Below are positions 44,582 to 52,328 of a stretch of 64,000 nucleotides of DNA, piece by piece. The position numbers and the translations under genes are program-made. Below the pieces are notes generated by a model. The model saw only the letters and a program-made list of their open reading frames with translations, searched no databases and was not told where the DNA came from. Positions within the stretch are counted from its first letter, which is position 1. Each line of letters starts with the position of its first letter. The stretch comes from Gordonia sp. 'Campus' (GTDB taxonomy: Bacteria; Actinomycetota; Actinomycetes; Mycobacteriales; Mycobacteriaceae): NCBI RefSeq assembly GCF_022206305.1, contig NZ_JAKOIW010000007.1, positions 62,001-126,000 of the forward strand, read 5' to 3'.

Positions 44582-45885
44582 CGTCCGGAACGTCGCTCGT
44601 GTGGCTCAGGCGCGATCTGCGCCTGAGAGACCTCCCGCCGCTCTCCGCGGCCGCCTCGGGGACCGATTCGTCGGTCCTCGTGTGCTTTGTGCTGGACCCC
44701 AGACTCGAGGAGTCCTCCGGCGAGCGGCGACTCGCGTTCCTGTTCGATTCCCTGCGTGAACTGGACGACAAGCTCGACGGCAAGTTGCTCGTGGTGCGCG
44801 GACGGCCGGAGGTCGAGATCCCGCGGCTCGCACGAGCCGTCGACGCCGAGCGGGTGCACATCTCGCAGGACTTCGCGCCGTTCGGGCGCCGTCGCGACGA
44901 GGCGGTGACCGACGAGCTCGGCGACATCCCGCTCGAGGCCACCGGTTCGCCCTACCTCGTCTCACCGGGCAGGGTCACCAAGGACGACGGTGAACCCTAC
45001 AAGGTGTTCACGCCCTACTACAGGCGTTGGCGCGACCACGGCTGGCGCAAGCCCGCGGACTCGGCCCGCGCGGCCGCCTCGGCTCTCGACCCGTCGGACA
45101 TCGCAAAGTCCCGACGCATCGACATCCCGCCCGCCCCGACGACACTGTCCATGCCGGCCGGCGAGGAGGCGGCCAGGGCCAAGTGGGCCGAATTCGTCGA
45201 CGACGGGCTGGCGGACTACGCTTCCGGGCGCAACGACCCGGCAGGCGACAGCACGAGCCGGATGTCGGCGTACCTCAAGTACGGCAACATCCACCCCCGA
45301 ACCCTGGCCGCCGACCTGGGTAACGGCGAGGGCGCCCAGGCGTTCCTCCGCGAACTCGCGTTCCGCGACTTCTACGCCGACGTCCTCTATCACTGGCCAC
45401 ACAGCTTGTGGCACAACTGGAATCGGCAGTTCGACGACATCGACCTCGACACCGACAAGAAGGCTTACGAGCGGTTCGAGGCGTGGAAGGCGGGCCGGAC
45501 GGGTTACCCGCTCGTCGACGCCGGGATGCGTCAGCTGGCCGAGACCGGGTACATGCACAACCGTGTTCGCATGGTCACCGCGTCGTTCCTGGTGAAGGAC
45601 CTCCACCTGCCGTGGTGGTGGGGAGCGGAATGGTTCCTCGACCAACTCATCGACGGTGACATGGCGTCGAACAACCACGGCTGGCAGTGGGCCGCAGGCA
45701 CGGGAACCGATGCGGCGCCGTACTTCCGGGTGTTCAACCCCGAAGCACAGGCCAAGAAGTTCGACCCGAAAGGCGAGTACGTCCGACGGTGGGTGGGCGA
45801 CATCGACGCCGAGGACTATCCCGAGCCCATCGTCGACCACAAGGCCGAGCGCGAGGAAGCGCTCCGGCGTTTCGGCGAGATTTGA
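44578..45885 (+). CDS. phrB: Deoxyribodipyrimidine photolyase, probable CTG start
   Basis: Class I CPD photolyase, repairing UV dimers with FADH- and an antenna chromophore. The chain contains LVWLRRDLRLRD, RVTKDDGEPYKVFTPYYRRW, YPLVDAGMRQLAETGYMHNRVRM and NHGWQWAAGTGTDAAPYFRVFNP (FAD binding). No in-frame ATG, GTG or TTG allows a complete N-terminus: GTG 44599 would begin inside the first strand (VWLRRDL). CTG 44578, overlapping the FKBP stop as CTGA, gives MTSGTSLVWLRRDL, the expected start, with GGAG 4 bp upstream. That yields 435 residues. Confidence 0.9.
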   Translation: MTSGTSLVWLRRDLRLRDLPPLSAAASGTDSSVLVCFVLDPRLEESSGERRLAFLFDSLRELDDKLDGKLLVVRGRPEVEIPRLARAVDAERVHISQDFAPFGRRRDEAVTDELGDIPLEATGSPYLVSPGRVTKDDGEPYKVFTPYYRRWRDHGWRKPADSARAAASALDPSDIAKSRRIDIPPAPTTLSMPAGEEAARAKWAEFVDDGLADYASGRNDPAGDSTSRMSAYLKYGNIHPRTLAADLGNGEGAQAFLRELAFRDFYADVLYHWPHSLWHNWNRQFDDIDLDTDKKAYERFEAWKAGRTGYPLVDAGMRQLAETGYMHNRVRMVTASFLVKDLHLPWWWGAEWFLDQLIDGDMASNNHGWQWAAGTGTDAAPYFRVFNPEAQAKKFDPKGEYVRRWVGDIDAEDYPEPIVDHKAEREEALRRFGEI

Positions 45886-45900
45886 CACTCGTTCATCGCT

Positions 45901-45994
45901 CCCTGAGGTGTGAGGAGCGATAGCGACGAGCCACGAAGGGCGTGGCGAGTATGTCACCAGGCCCTTCGTGGCTCGCTTCGCTCGCACCTCAGGG
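45901..45994. repeat. Large REP-like inverted repeat between photolyase and ABC permease
   Basis: CCCTGAGGTG (45901-45910) pairs with CACCTCAGGG (45985-45994), and CGAGCCACGAAGGG (45927-45940) pairs perfectly with 45962-45975. The right arm CTCGCTTCGCTCGCACCTCA resembles an intergenic element I recall from many Gordonia-like genomes. Lying between convergent genes, it may also terminate both transcripts. Confidence 0.65.
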
Positions 45995-46004
45995 GGCGAG
46001 TCGC

Positions 46005-47234
46005 TCAGCGGGCGAGCTTGAGCACCTCGCCCCACCCGATGCGCGAACCGGTGCGCAGGATCGAGCGCTGGTAGATGCGGGCCGCGACCCAGGTGGCCGC
46101 CGCGCAGGCCGCGCCCATCAGGCCGAACGTCACGATGATCTGCACGGCATCGGTGTCGCCGGTGGCGATGCGCATCGGCATGAGGGCCGCGCTGAACGGC
46201 GGAATCCAGCTGAGCACCTCGATCAGGGTCGAATCCATCGCCTGGACACCGAAGATGCCCGAGTACAGCACCGCGACCGCGAGGAACGTCAGCGGAGCCG
46301 ACGACGAGTTCAGCTCTTCCTGTCGGGACACGATGGCCCCGGTCGCCGCGTAGAGGGAGGAGAAGAACAGGAATCCGAGGAGGAACCACGCGATCACCGC
46401 CGCGAACATCCCGAGGGCGGCGCCCGGCAGGGTGAGGATCCCGGTCGCGGTACCGGCGATCAGGGCTGTCGCCCCGAGCAGCACCACCTGGCCCAGGGCG
46501 ACGACGCCGATGCCGATGATCTTGCCCCACAGCAGGTGCAGCGGCTTGATCGTCGCGAGCAGCAGTTCGACCACACGGGAGGTCTTCTCCTCGACGACGC
46601 CGACGGCGACCATGGTGCCGCCCATCATGATCGCCGTGACCAGCAACACCACGCCGACCATGGCGATGAGCAGACGCTGTCCCTCATCGGGCTTGTCCGG
46701 CTCGGTCTGGGTCACGCTGATGTCGACGGTCGGCAGGGTGGTGGCGTCGACGCCGCGTTCGGACAGTGCCGCCGTCAGATTCGCCTGCGAGACCGCGGTT
46801 CTGATGGGCCCCTCGAGCGCGGGCTCGAGGCTGTCCTTGGTGATGATGACGTACGACCCGGGTGCCTCACCGGGTACGAGCGCGGCGGCCACATCGCCGC
46901 TGTTCACGCGGTCCCGCGCCTGCTCGACGGTGTCGGCGGGTTCGGTCGCGATGGTGGTGCCCGACGCCTCGCCGACGGACACGATGGACTCGGTGACCGC
47001 TGACGGCTGACCGACGACGGCGACCTTCTCGGTGTCGTCCCCGCCGGAGAACAGGTTGATGATGATGGCGCCGGCGATGATCACGACCATCAGCAGTGCG
47101 GTGCTCACCACGAAGGACTTGGTCTTGGCGCGCGTGGTGATCTCGCGGCCGGCGACGAGACGGACGGCCTGTGCGGCAGTGGCTCTGGTGTCACCGGTGG
47201 TGGATGTCGGCGGGGTGTCGCGTAGCGTGGTCAT
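46005..47234 (-). CDS. ABC-2 type exporter permease (NatB-like)
   Basis: A 409-residue permease. One membrane helix near residue 40, an external domain of about 130 residues (EKVAVVGQPSAVTESIV...), then five more helices. VGVVEEKTSRVVELLLATIKPLHLLWGK is the cytoplasmic coupling segment of NatB/ABC-2 exporters. The ATG at 47234 overlaps the ATPase stop by 4 bp; longer upstream readings are shadows. Last gene of a four-gene operon. NatAB exports Na+ in Bacillus; here the substrate is unknown. Confidence 0.92.
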   Translation of the reverse strand: MTTLRDTPPTSTTGDTRATAAQAVRLVAGREITTRAKTKSFVVSTALLMVVIIAGAIIINLFSGGDDTEKVAVVGQPSAVTESIVSVGEASGTTIATEPADTVEQARDRVNSGDVAAALVPGEAPGSYVIITKDSLEPALEGPIRTAVSQANLTAALSERGVDATTLPTVDISVTQTEPDKPDEGQRLLIAMVGVVLLVTAIMMGGTMVAVGVVEEKTSRVVELLLATIKPLHLLWGKIIGIGVVALGQVVLLGATALIAGTATGILTLPGAALGMFAAVIAWFLLGFLFFSSLYAATGAIVSRQEELNSSSAPLTFLAVAVLYSGIFGVQAMDSTLIEVLSWIPPFSAALMPMRIATGDTDAVQIIVTFGLMGAACAAATWVAARIYQRSILRTGSRIGWGEVLKLAR

Positions 47235-48127
47235 GCGGAAACCACCTCTCGGAACAGGTCGGTCAGGGACGGGGTCGAGGTCGCGAAGCGGTGGACGGGA
47301 CCGTGTTGCAGCGCGGTGGAGAGGATCAGCTGATCGTCGGCGGCCTGCGGGTCGATGAGGAGGCGGGTCGTCTCGCCGTACTCCACGTTCCGCACGCCCG
47401 GAAGGCCTTCGGCCCAGGCGATGTCGGCACGCGGCCCGGTGATCTCGAGGCTGACCCCGTCGCGGGCGCGAAGGTCGTCGACGCTGCCGAGGGCACGCAT
47501 CTGGCCCTTGGCGATGATGCCGACGCGATTGCACAGCCGCTGCACCAGGTCGAGCTGGTGCGAGGAGAAGAGGACCGGAATGCCCTCGGCTGCCTTTTCT
47601 TTCAACACGTCGCTCATCACGTCCACGGCGACCGGGTCCAGGCCCGAGAACGGCTCGTCGAGCACGAGGACGGTGGGATCGTGGACCAATGCGGCGGCTA
47701 GCTGGACGCGTTGCTGGTTGCCGAGGCTGAGATCGGCGACGTTGTCGTCGTAGCGCGCGCCGACGCCCAGCCGGTCGGTCCAGCGCCGGACCGACTCCTC
47801 GGCCTCGGCGGCGGACATGCCGTGCAGGCGCGCCAAGAACGTGAGTTGTTCACCGACTTTCATCTTCGGGTACAGGCCGCGCTCCTCGGGCATGTACCCG
47901 ATCCGGCGGCGCAGGTCGAGGTCGATGCGGCGGTCGCCGAGCCGCACCTCGCCGGAGTCGGCGGCCAGCACGCCGAGGATGATGCGCATCGTCGTGGACT
48001 TGCCGGCGCCGTTGCTGCCGACGAAGCCGAAGATCTCGCCTGGCTCGACATGAAAGGTCATGTCCTGCAATGCGACGAGGTCTCCATAGCGTTTGTGGAG
48101 CCCGTCGACGATCAGTGGTGCGGTCAC
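47231..48127 (-). CDS. ABC exporter ATP-binding protein (NatA-like)
   Basis: A 298-residue ATPase. Walker A GSNGAGKST, Q-loop region in RRIGYMPEERGLYPKM, signature LSLGNQQRV, Walker B VLVLDEPFSGLDP and H-loop SSHQ are intact. The LSxGNQQ signature and the C-terminal regulatory segment of about 80 residues fit the NatA/DUF4162 class. Overlaps neighbours by 4 bp on both sides (GTGA, ATGA), so stoichiometric translation is likely. Confidence 0.95.
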   Translation of the reverse strand: MTAPLIVDGLHKRYGDLVALQDMTFHVEPGEIFGFVGSNGAGKSTTMRIILGVLAADSGEVRLGDRRIDLDLRRRIGYMPEERGLYPKMKVGEQLTFLARLHGMSAAEAEESVRRWTDRLGVGARYDDNVADLSLGNQQRVQLAAALVHDPTVLVLDEPFSGLDPVAVDVMSDVLKEKAAEGIPVLFSSHQLDLVQRLCNRVGIIAKGQMRALGSVDDLRARDGVSLEITGPRADIAWAEGLPGVRNVEYGETTRLLIDPQAADDQLILSTALQHGPVHRFATSTPSLTDLFREVVSA

Positions 48128-48738
48128 GGCGCACCCTCCTCACTGGGGATGGTTGTCGGGTCGGATGACAGTGCTTCGAGGTCTTCGGGATCGGGATCGG
48201 CCATCCACCAGGCGGTCAGCATGGTCGGCACGCAGATGGCGGACAGTACGAGGGTGATCAGCAGTACCGCCGAGCCGTAGACGGCCTGCCCGGGTACCTC
48301 GTCGCGGAAGCTGAGGACGATCAGCACCGCATACGGGATGAACATCAGGCAGTACAGCACGGTGAAGCCGATCGAGCGTGCCGAGTTGCGTTGCGCCACC
48401 TGGATCTCGTCGAGGGCCGTCACCGGTGTGTCGGCGATGGAGCCCGTGACGATGCGGAGCAGGTAGAGCGTTGTGATGATCCCGAACAGGCCGATCATGA
48501 ACGGGAGGAGAAACCACCCGGACGTGAAGAACGCGATGATCGAGCTGATGAGGAGCACGGTCGCGAAGAACACCTGCGCCAGGACGAGCCGCCGGAACGT
48601 GCGCCGGGTGCGCCACGAGGTCAGTAGGTGGGAGTTCTTGGCATTGAATTCCTGATGCCGCTGACCGCGCCAGTGTTCATAGCGTCGCCAGAGCGCGGGT
48701 GTGGCCTCCTCGGGGATGGTCGAGTAGGGGTCGGTCAT
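48124..48738 (-). CDS. Four-helix membrane protein of the ABC operon
   Basis: A 204-residue protein: soluble N-terminus MTDPYSTIPEEATPALWRRYEHWRGQRH, then two pairs of membrane helices (about 51-74, 76-97; 123-145, 152-175), and an acidic tail ADPDPEDLEALSSD. No family recognised. Positioned between the XRE regulator and the ABC genes with 4-bp overlaps on both sides; it could be an accessory membrane subunit or the signal sensor. Confidence 0.82.
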   Translation of the reverse strand: MTDPYSTIPEEATPALWRRYEHWRGQRHQEFNAKNSHLLTSWRTRRTFRRLVLAQVFFATVLLISSIIAFFTSGWFLLPFMIGLFGIITTLYLLRIVTGSIADTPVTALDEIQVAQRNSARSIGFTVLYCLMFIPYAVLIVLSFRDEVPGQAVYGSAVLLITLVLSAICVPTMLTAWWMADPDPEDLEALSSDPTTIPSEEGAP

Positions 48739-49058
48739 CGTTCACCTCCGGTGTCGTCGGTGTGGGCGAGATGCGGGTCATGTGGAGCCGACGGCAGGTC
48801 GCGGCGGTAGAGCGCCGACGACATCGCCCCGAACTCGGTTCGGCTGAACACGGCTTCGACGGGGAGGTCGAAGACGCCGCAGATCCGAAACGCCAGGTCG
48901 AGACTCGGGTAGTTGTCGCCGCGTTCCAGTGCGCCCACCGATTGGACATTGATGCCGACGAGCTCGGCGAGCTCGGCCCTCGACATCCGCCGTTCGGCGC
49001 GAAGCACGCCGATGCGGTTGTAGATGGGGAGCTTTTCCCCACGGCGTATTGGACTCAC
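48735..49058 (-). CDS. XRE-family regulator of the ABC operon
   Basis: A 107-residue repressor with helix-turn-helix YNRIGVLRAERRMSRAELAELVGINVQSVGALERGDNYPSLDLAFRICGVFDLPVEAVFS, similar to the short XRE proteins paired with NatAB-like exporters. GTG 49058 (VSPIRRGEKLPIYN) is used; upstream sequence in frame is Cys/Thr-rich and unlikely. A TGTTGTG-AAAA-CACAACA palindrome 10 bp upstream is the probable autoregulatory site. Overlaps the membrane gene by 4 bp. Confidence 0.88.
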   Translation of the reverse strand: MSPIRRGEKLPIYNRIGVLRAERRMSRAELAELVGINVQSVGALERGDNYPSLDLAFRICGVFDLPVEAVFSRTEFGAMSSALYRRDLPSAPHDPHLAHTDDTGGER

Positions 49059-49067
49059 GTGACTTAG

Positions 49068-49085
49068 TGTTGTGAAAACACAACA
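49068..49085. promoter_or_regulatory. Palindromic operator of the XRE/ABC operon
   Basis: TGTTGTG-AAAA-CACAACA, perfect 7-bp arms, ends 10 bp before the XRE start and only 20 bp from the stop of the upstream flavoprotein gene. AT-rich compared with the surroundings. Best candidate binding site of the encoded XRE protein. Confidence 0.6.
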
Positions 49086-49104
49086 ACATGTCAAGTGCTG
49101 GCAA

Positions 49105-50274
49105 CTATTTGTTGACCGGCTGACGGTGTGGGGATGCACCGAGGAGGTCCGCGGCAACCCTGGCCGCCTCCCGTCCGGCACGATTGGCGCCGATGGTCGA
49201 GGCTGACGGTCCGTAGCCGAGCAGCTGGATGCGGGGGTCGGCGTCGACGACGGTGGCGAGCCTGCCGGTCATCGTGATGCCGCCGCCCGGCGCGCGGAGG
49301 CGCAATGGTGCGAGATGATCGATGGCGCTGCGGAATCCGGTGTTCCAGAAGATGACGTCGACGTCGAGATGTTCTGAAGTGCTGTCGGAACCGTCTCCGG
49401 CCCGGGTGTTCGTGCCGCAGTCCCAGCACACACCTGTCTCGGTGATGCGGGTGAACATCGGCCGCCAGGCCAGGATGCCGTCGCGCTGGGCGGCCGCGAT
49501 GGCCGGCGTCAGCGCCAACCCGGTCACCGACACCACCGATGTGGGCGGGAGCCCGGCACGCACTCGTCGTTCGACGCGGGCGACGGCCTCGCGTCCCTGC
49601 TCGGGGGTGAAGGGTCCGGTGCTGAACACCGGCTCACGTCGCGAGCACCAGAAGGTCTGACTCCCGGGCGCCTCGCGGGCGATCTCGATGAGCAGCTGGA
49701 TCGCCGAGATGCCCGCCCCCACCACCAGCACCCGCTTGCCGGCGAACTCGGCGGGGGATGCGTAGTCATGGGTGTGCAGCTGGCGCCCGCGGAAGTCGGC
49801 CGCTCCCGGGATGTGCGGGATGAACGGGCGATCCCATGTGCCGGTGGCATTGATGATCAGCGTCGACGTCACCGAACTGCCGTCTCCGAGCTCGGCGCGG
49901 AACCCGTCACCCTCCCGGCGCACGGCCCGTACATGGACGGGCCGATGAACGTGCAGCCCGAACTTCTCCTCATACCGGCCGAAGTAGTCGGGGACGGCTG
50001 TCGCGGCGGGCAACTGGTCGCAGTCGAGTCCGACGGCCTCGACCAGCCCCCAGCCCGGGAGATCGTGCACACGGTTGGCGGTCGCGAGAGTCAGCGTGGG
50101 CCAACGGAACTGCCACGCCCCGCCGGGCCCGGGTGCGTGGTCGAGCATCTGGTACCGATCGCCGAGCCCGAAGCGGTGGAGAAAGTACGCCGCCGACAAC
50201 GCGGCCTGACCGCCGCCGATGATCAAGACATCAGAATGTGGCGCGGGGCGTGCGGCGGCCGACGAGATCTGCAC
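49105..50274 (-). CDS. FAD-dependent FMO-like monooxygenase/oxidoreductase
   Basis: A 389-residue flavoprotein with FAD-binding SDVLIIGGGQAALSAAYFL, the second Rossmann site KRVLVVGAGISAIQLL for NADPH, and NATGTWDRPFIPHIPG, a YdhS/CzcO-like motif. Family members are flavin monooxygenases acting on small hydrophobic substrates. GTG 50274 follows AAGGTGG. Same strand as the XRE operon, 46 bp upstream of it; likely separate because the XRE promoter lies between. Divergent from the enoyl-CoA hydratase gene. Confidence 0.87.
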   Translation of the reverse strand: MQISSAAARPAPHSDVLIIGGGQAALSAAYFLHRFGLGDRYQMLDHAPGPGGAWQFRWPTLTLATANRVHDLPGWGLVEAVGLDCDQLPAATAVPDYFGRYEEKFGLHVHRPVHVRAVRREGDGFRAELGDGSSVTSTLIINATGTWDRPFIPHIPGAADFRGRQLHTHDYASPAEFAGKRVLVVGAGISAIQLLIEIAREAPGSQTFWCSRREPVFSTGPFTPEQGREAVARVERRVRAGLPPTSVVSVTGLALTPAIAAAQRDGILAWRPMFTRITETGVCWDCGTNTRAGDGSDSTSEHLDVDVIFWNTGFRSAIDHLAPLRLRAPGGGITMTGRLATVVDADPRIQLLGYGPSASTIGANRAGREAARVAADLLGASPHRQPVNK

Positions 50275-50331
50275 CAGACCACCTTGTCACGACCCGCGCG
50301 CGCGGTGTCGTCGGCAGGGCTCGGTCATCGG

Positions 50332-50337
50332 TAGGGT
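50332..50337 (+). promoter_or_regulatory. Leaderless -10 box of the enoyl-CoA hydratase gene
   Basis: TAGGGT lies 7 bp before the ATG at 50345, and no ribosome site is visible. Same arrangement as the DUF2236 gene and pdxH. Confidence 0.45.
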
Positions 50338-50344
50338 CGGGGCC

Positions 50345-51076
50345 ATGATCCACTCCACGACGGACGGCCCGGTTGTCACCATCGAATTGGATCGGGTCGA
50401 CAAGCGCAACGCCCTGAACGACGACATGCTGACCGGCTTGGCAGAGGCGTTCGCCGCCGCACTCGACGCCGGTGCGCGCGCCATCGTGCTGACGGGCAGG
50501 GGACCGGTGTTCAGTGCGGGTGCCGATCTGTCCGGGCCGGTGTACGACAAGGGCTTTCTCGACACGCTGGTGGCGACACTTCAGCAGATCGAGACCGCGC
50601 CGGTGCCGGTCATCGCGGCGTTGAACGGTTCTGCGATCGGCGCGGGCCTACAGCTGGCCATGGCCGCCGACCTTCGGATCATGGCCCCCGATGCGATCGC
50701 CGGCATCCCGGCGGCCAAGATCGGCGTCGCGGTGGACGAATGGACGATTCGCCGCCTCGTGTCGCTGGTGGGTGCCGGGCAGGCGCGCGGCATGTTGATC
50801 GGGTGCGACCCGCTCGGCGCGGACCGTGCCCACGACCTCGGTTTCGCGAACCGGATCGGCGACCTCGCCGATGCCCAGCACTGGGCGCAGACGATCGCCG
50901 ACCTCGCACCGCTCACCCTGCAGCACTACAAGCTCGTCCTGAACGGCGACGGAGCGCGCGAGGCGGCTCCCGAGGACCGGGCCGCCGCGATGATGCGCGC
51001 CTGGGAGAGCGACGACCTGCAGGAAGGGCGTGCGGCCCGCGTCGAGAAGAGGCCGCCGCGGTTCACCGGCTCCTGA
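50345..51076 (+). CDS. Enoyl-CoA hydratase/isomerase family protein
   Basis: A 243-residue crotonase-fold protein. DKRNALNDDML, GRGPVFSAGADLSG (oxyanion hole) and ALNGSAIGAGLQLAMAADLRIMAPDA match the family. At the position of the second hydratase Glu the chain reads KIGVAVDEWTIRRLVSLVG; one acidic residue may be lacking, so hydratase activity is not certain and isomerase or hydrolase activity is possible. Convergent with xdhC (6 bp apart). Confidence 0.9.
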   Translation: MIHSTTDGPVVTIELDRVDKRNALNDDMLTGLAEAFAAALDAGARAIVLTGRGPVFSAGADLSGPVYDKGFLDTLVATLQQIETAPVPVIAALNGSAIGAGLQLAMAADLRIMAPDAIAGIPAAKIGVAVDEWTIRRLVSLVGAGQARGMLIGCDPLGADRAHDLGFANRIGDLADAQHWAQTIADLAPLTLQHYKLVLNGDGAREAAPEDRAAAMMRAWESDDLQEGRAARVEKRPPRFTGS

Positions 51077-51082
51077 GGCCGG

Positions 51083-52177
51083 TCAGCGCCGGTGGATCGG
51101 CCCGTCCCCGGTGTGCAGAGGTGTCGCGGAGGCGTCGTGGCGCTCTGCGATGAGCTGGGCCGCGATCGCCACGGCGACCTCGCCGGGGGTGTGCCCGCCG
51201 AGGTCGAGGCCGAGGGGTGAGCGCAGGCGGGCGAGGTGCGTCTCCGCGACGCCGGCCTCACGCAGGCGACGATTCCGATCGTCGACCGTTCGCCGGGAGC
51301 CGAGTGCCCCGATGAATCCGAATTGCTCCGACGCGAGCGCGATTCCCAGGGTGGGAACGTCGAACTTCGGGTCGTGGGTCATCACGCAGACGGACGTGGT
51401 GGAGCTGATCGAACCCTCGCGGAGCTGATCGGTCAGGTAGCGATCGGGCCAGGCCACCACGACCTCGTCGGCGTCGGGAAACCGTGCGGCGGTGGCGAAC
51501 ACCGGTCGAGCGTCGACGACGGTCACCCGCATGCCGAGACTCGCGCCGAGCGAACTGAGAGCTCGGACGAAGTCGTTGGCGCCCACGAGGATCAGCCGTG
51601 CCGGCGGCGCGAAGGTCTGCACGAACGTCCGGGGGCGTTCGCCGGACGGGGCGTCGCAGTCGTCGACCCCGATCAGGCCGCTGCGGCCGGTGGTGAGGAG
51701 GTCGGCGACGTCGCGGTCGAGGCGCAGCCAGGGCGTGCGGGCAGCCTGGGTCGCGAGGTGCCAGTCGGGTTCGTCGGTGAGAGTCGTCGCCCAGGCGACC
51801 GGCTCGTCGGCGTCGAGGGCCGTGGCGAGCCGTGACAGATGCCGGCGACGCTCCTCGGTCGGCGCGACGGGCTCGACCAGGACCTCGATCTGACCGCCGC
51901 AGGTGAGGCCTGGCGCGGGATCGTCCGGATCGTCCACGCCGTAGTGTTCGACGACGGCGGTCCCGCTCGTCAGGACCTCTCGCGCACTGTGTACGAGGGC
52001 GGATTCGACGCACCCGCCGGAGACCGAACCGATGACGATGTCGTCGGCGGTCACGATCATCGCGGAGCCGACCTCGCGTGGCGCCGATCCGGACGTGCCG
52101 ATCACCCGGCAGAGCGCGACCGGGCGTGCAGCATCCCCGTCGAGGAGTTCGATCAGGGACCGCAGGACGTCGCGCAT
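51083..52177 (-). CDS. XdhC/CoxI family protein
   Basis: A 364-residue protein that in other systems handles the sulfurated molybdenum cofactor for xanthine or CO dehydrogenases. The N-terminal XdhC_CoxI domain has RVIGTSGSAPREVGSAMIV, IGSVSGGCVESALV and TCGGQIEVLVEP. The C-terminal Rossmann domain has RLILVGANDFVRALSSLG and IGALGSRRTVDDRNRRL, ending GEVAVAIAAQLIAERH. No molybdenum hydroxylase subunits are in the window. ATG 52177 is chosen since upstream sequence is unrelated. Confidence 0.92.
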   Translation of the reverse strand: MRDVLRSLIELLDGDAARPVALCRVIGTSGSAPREVGSAMIVTADDIVIGSVSGGCVESALVHSAREVLTSGTAVVEHYGVDDPDDPAPGLTCGGQIEVLVEPVAPTEERRRHLSRLATALDADEPVAWATTLTDEPDWHLATQAARTPWLRLDRDVADLLTTGRSGLIGVDDCDAPSGERPRTFVQTFAPPARLILVGANDFVRALSSLGASLGMRVTVVDARPVFATAARFPDADEVVVAWPDRYLTDQLREGSISSTTSVCVMTHDPKFDVPTLGIALASEQFGFIGALGSRRTVDDRNRRLREAGVAETHLARLRSPLGLDLGGHTPGEVAVAIAAQLIAERHDASATPLHTGDGPIHRR

Positions 52178-52328
52178 GTGTCCAGTGGACCAGATCGCGG
52201 CAGCGGCGGCCAGACGAGGCCGCGCGCGGCCGGGCGACCGCCGATCACGTTGCGTTCCGACCCGGGAACCGGGCACAACCACAACCCGATCGACATGGGA
52301 CGCGATACACACCAACGGCCGGTAGCCG

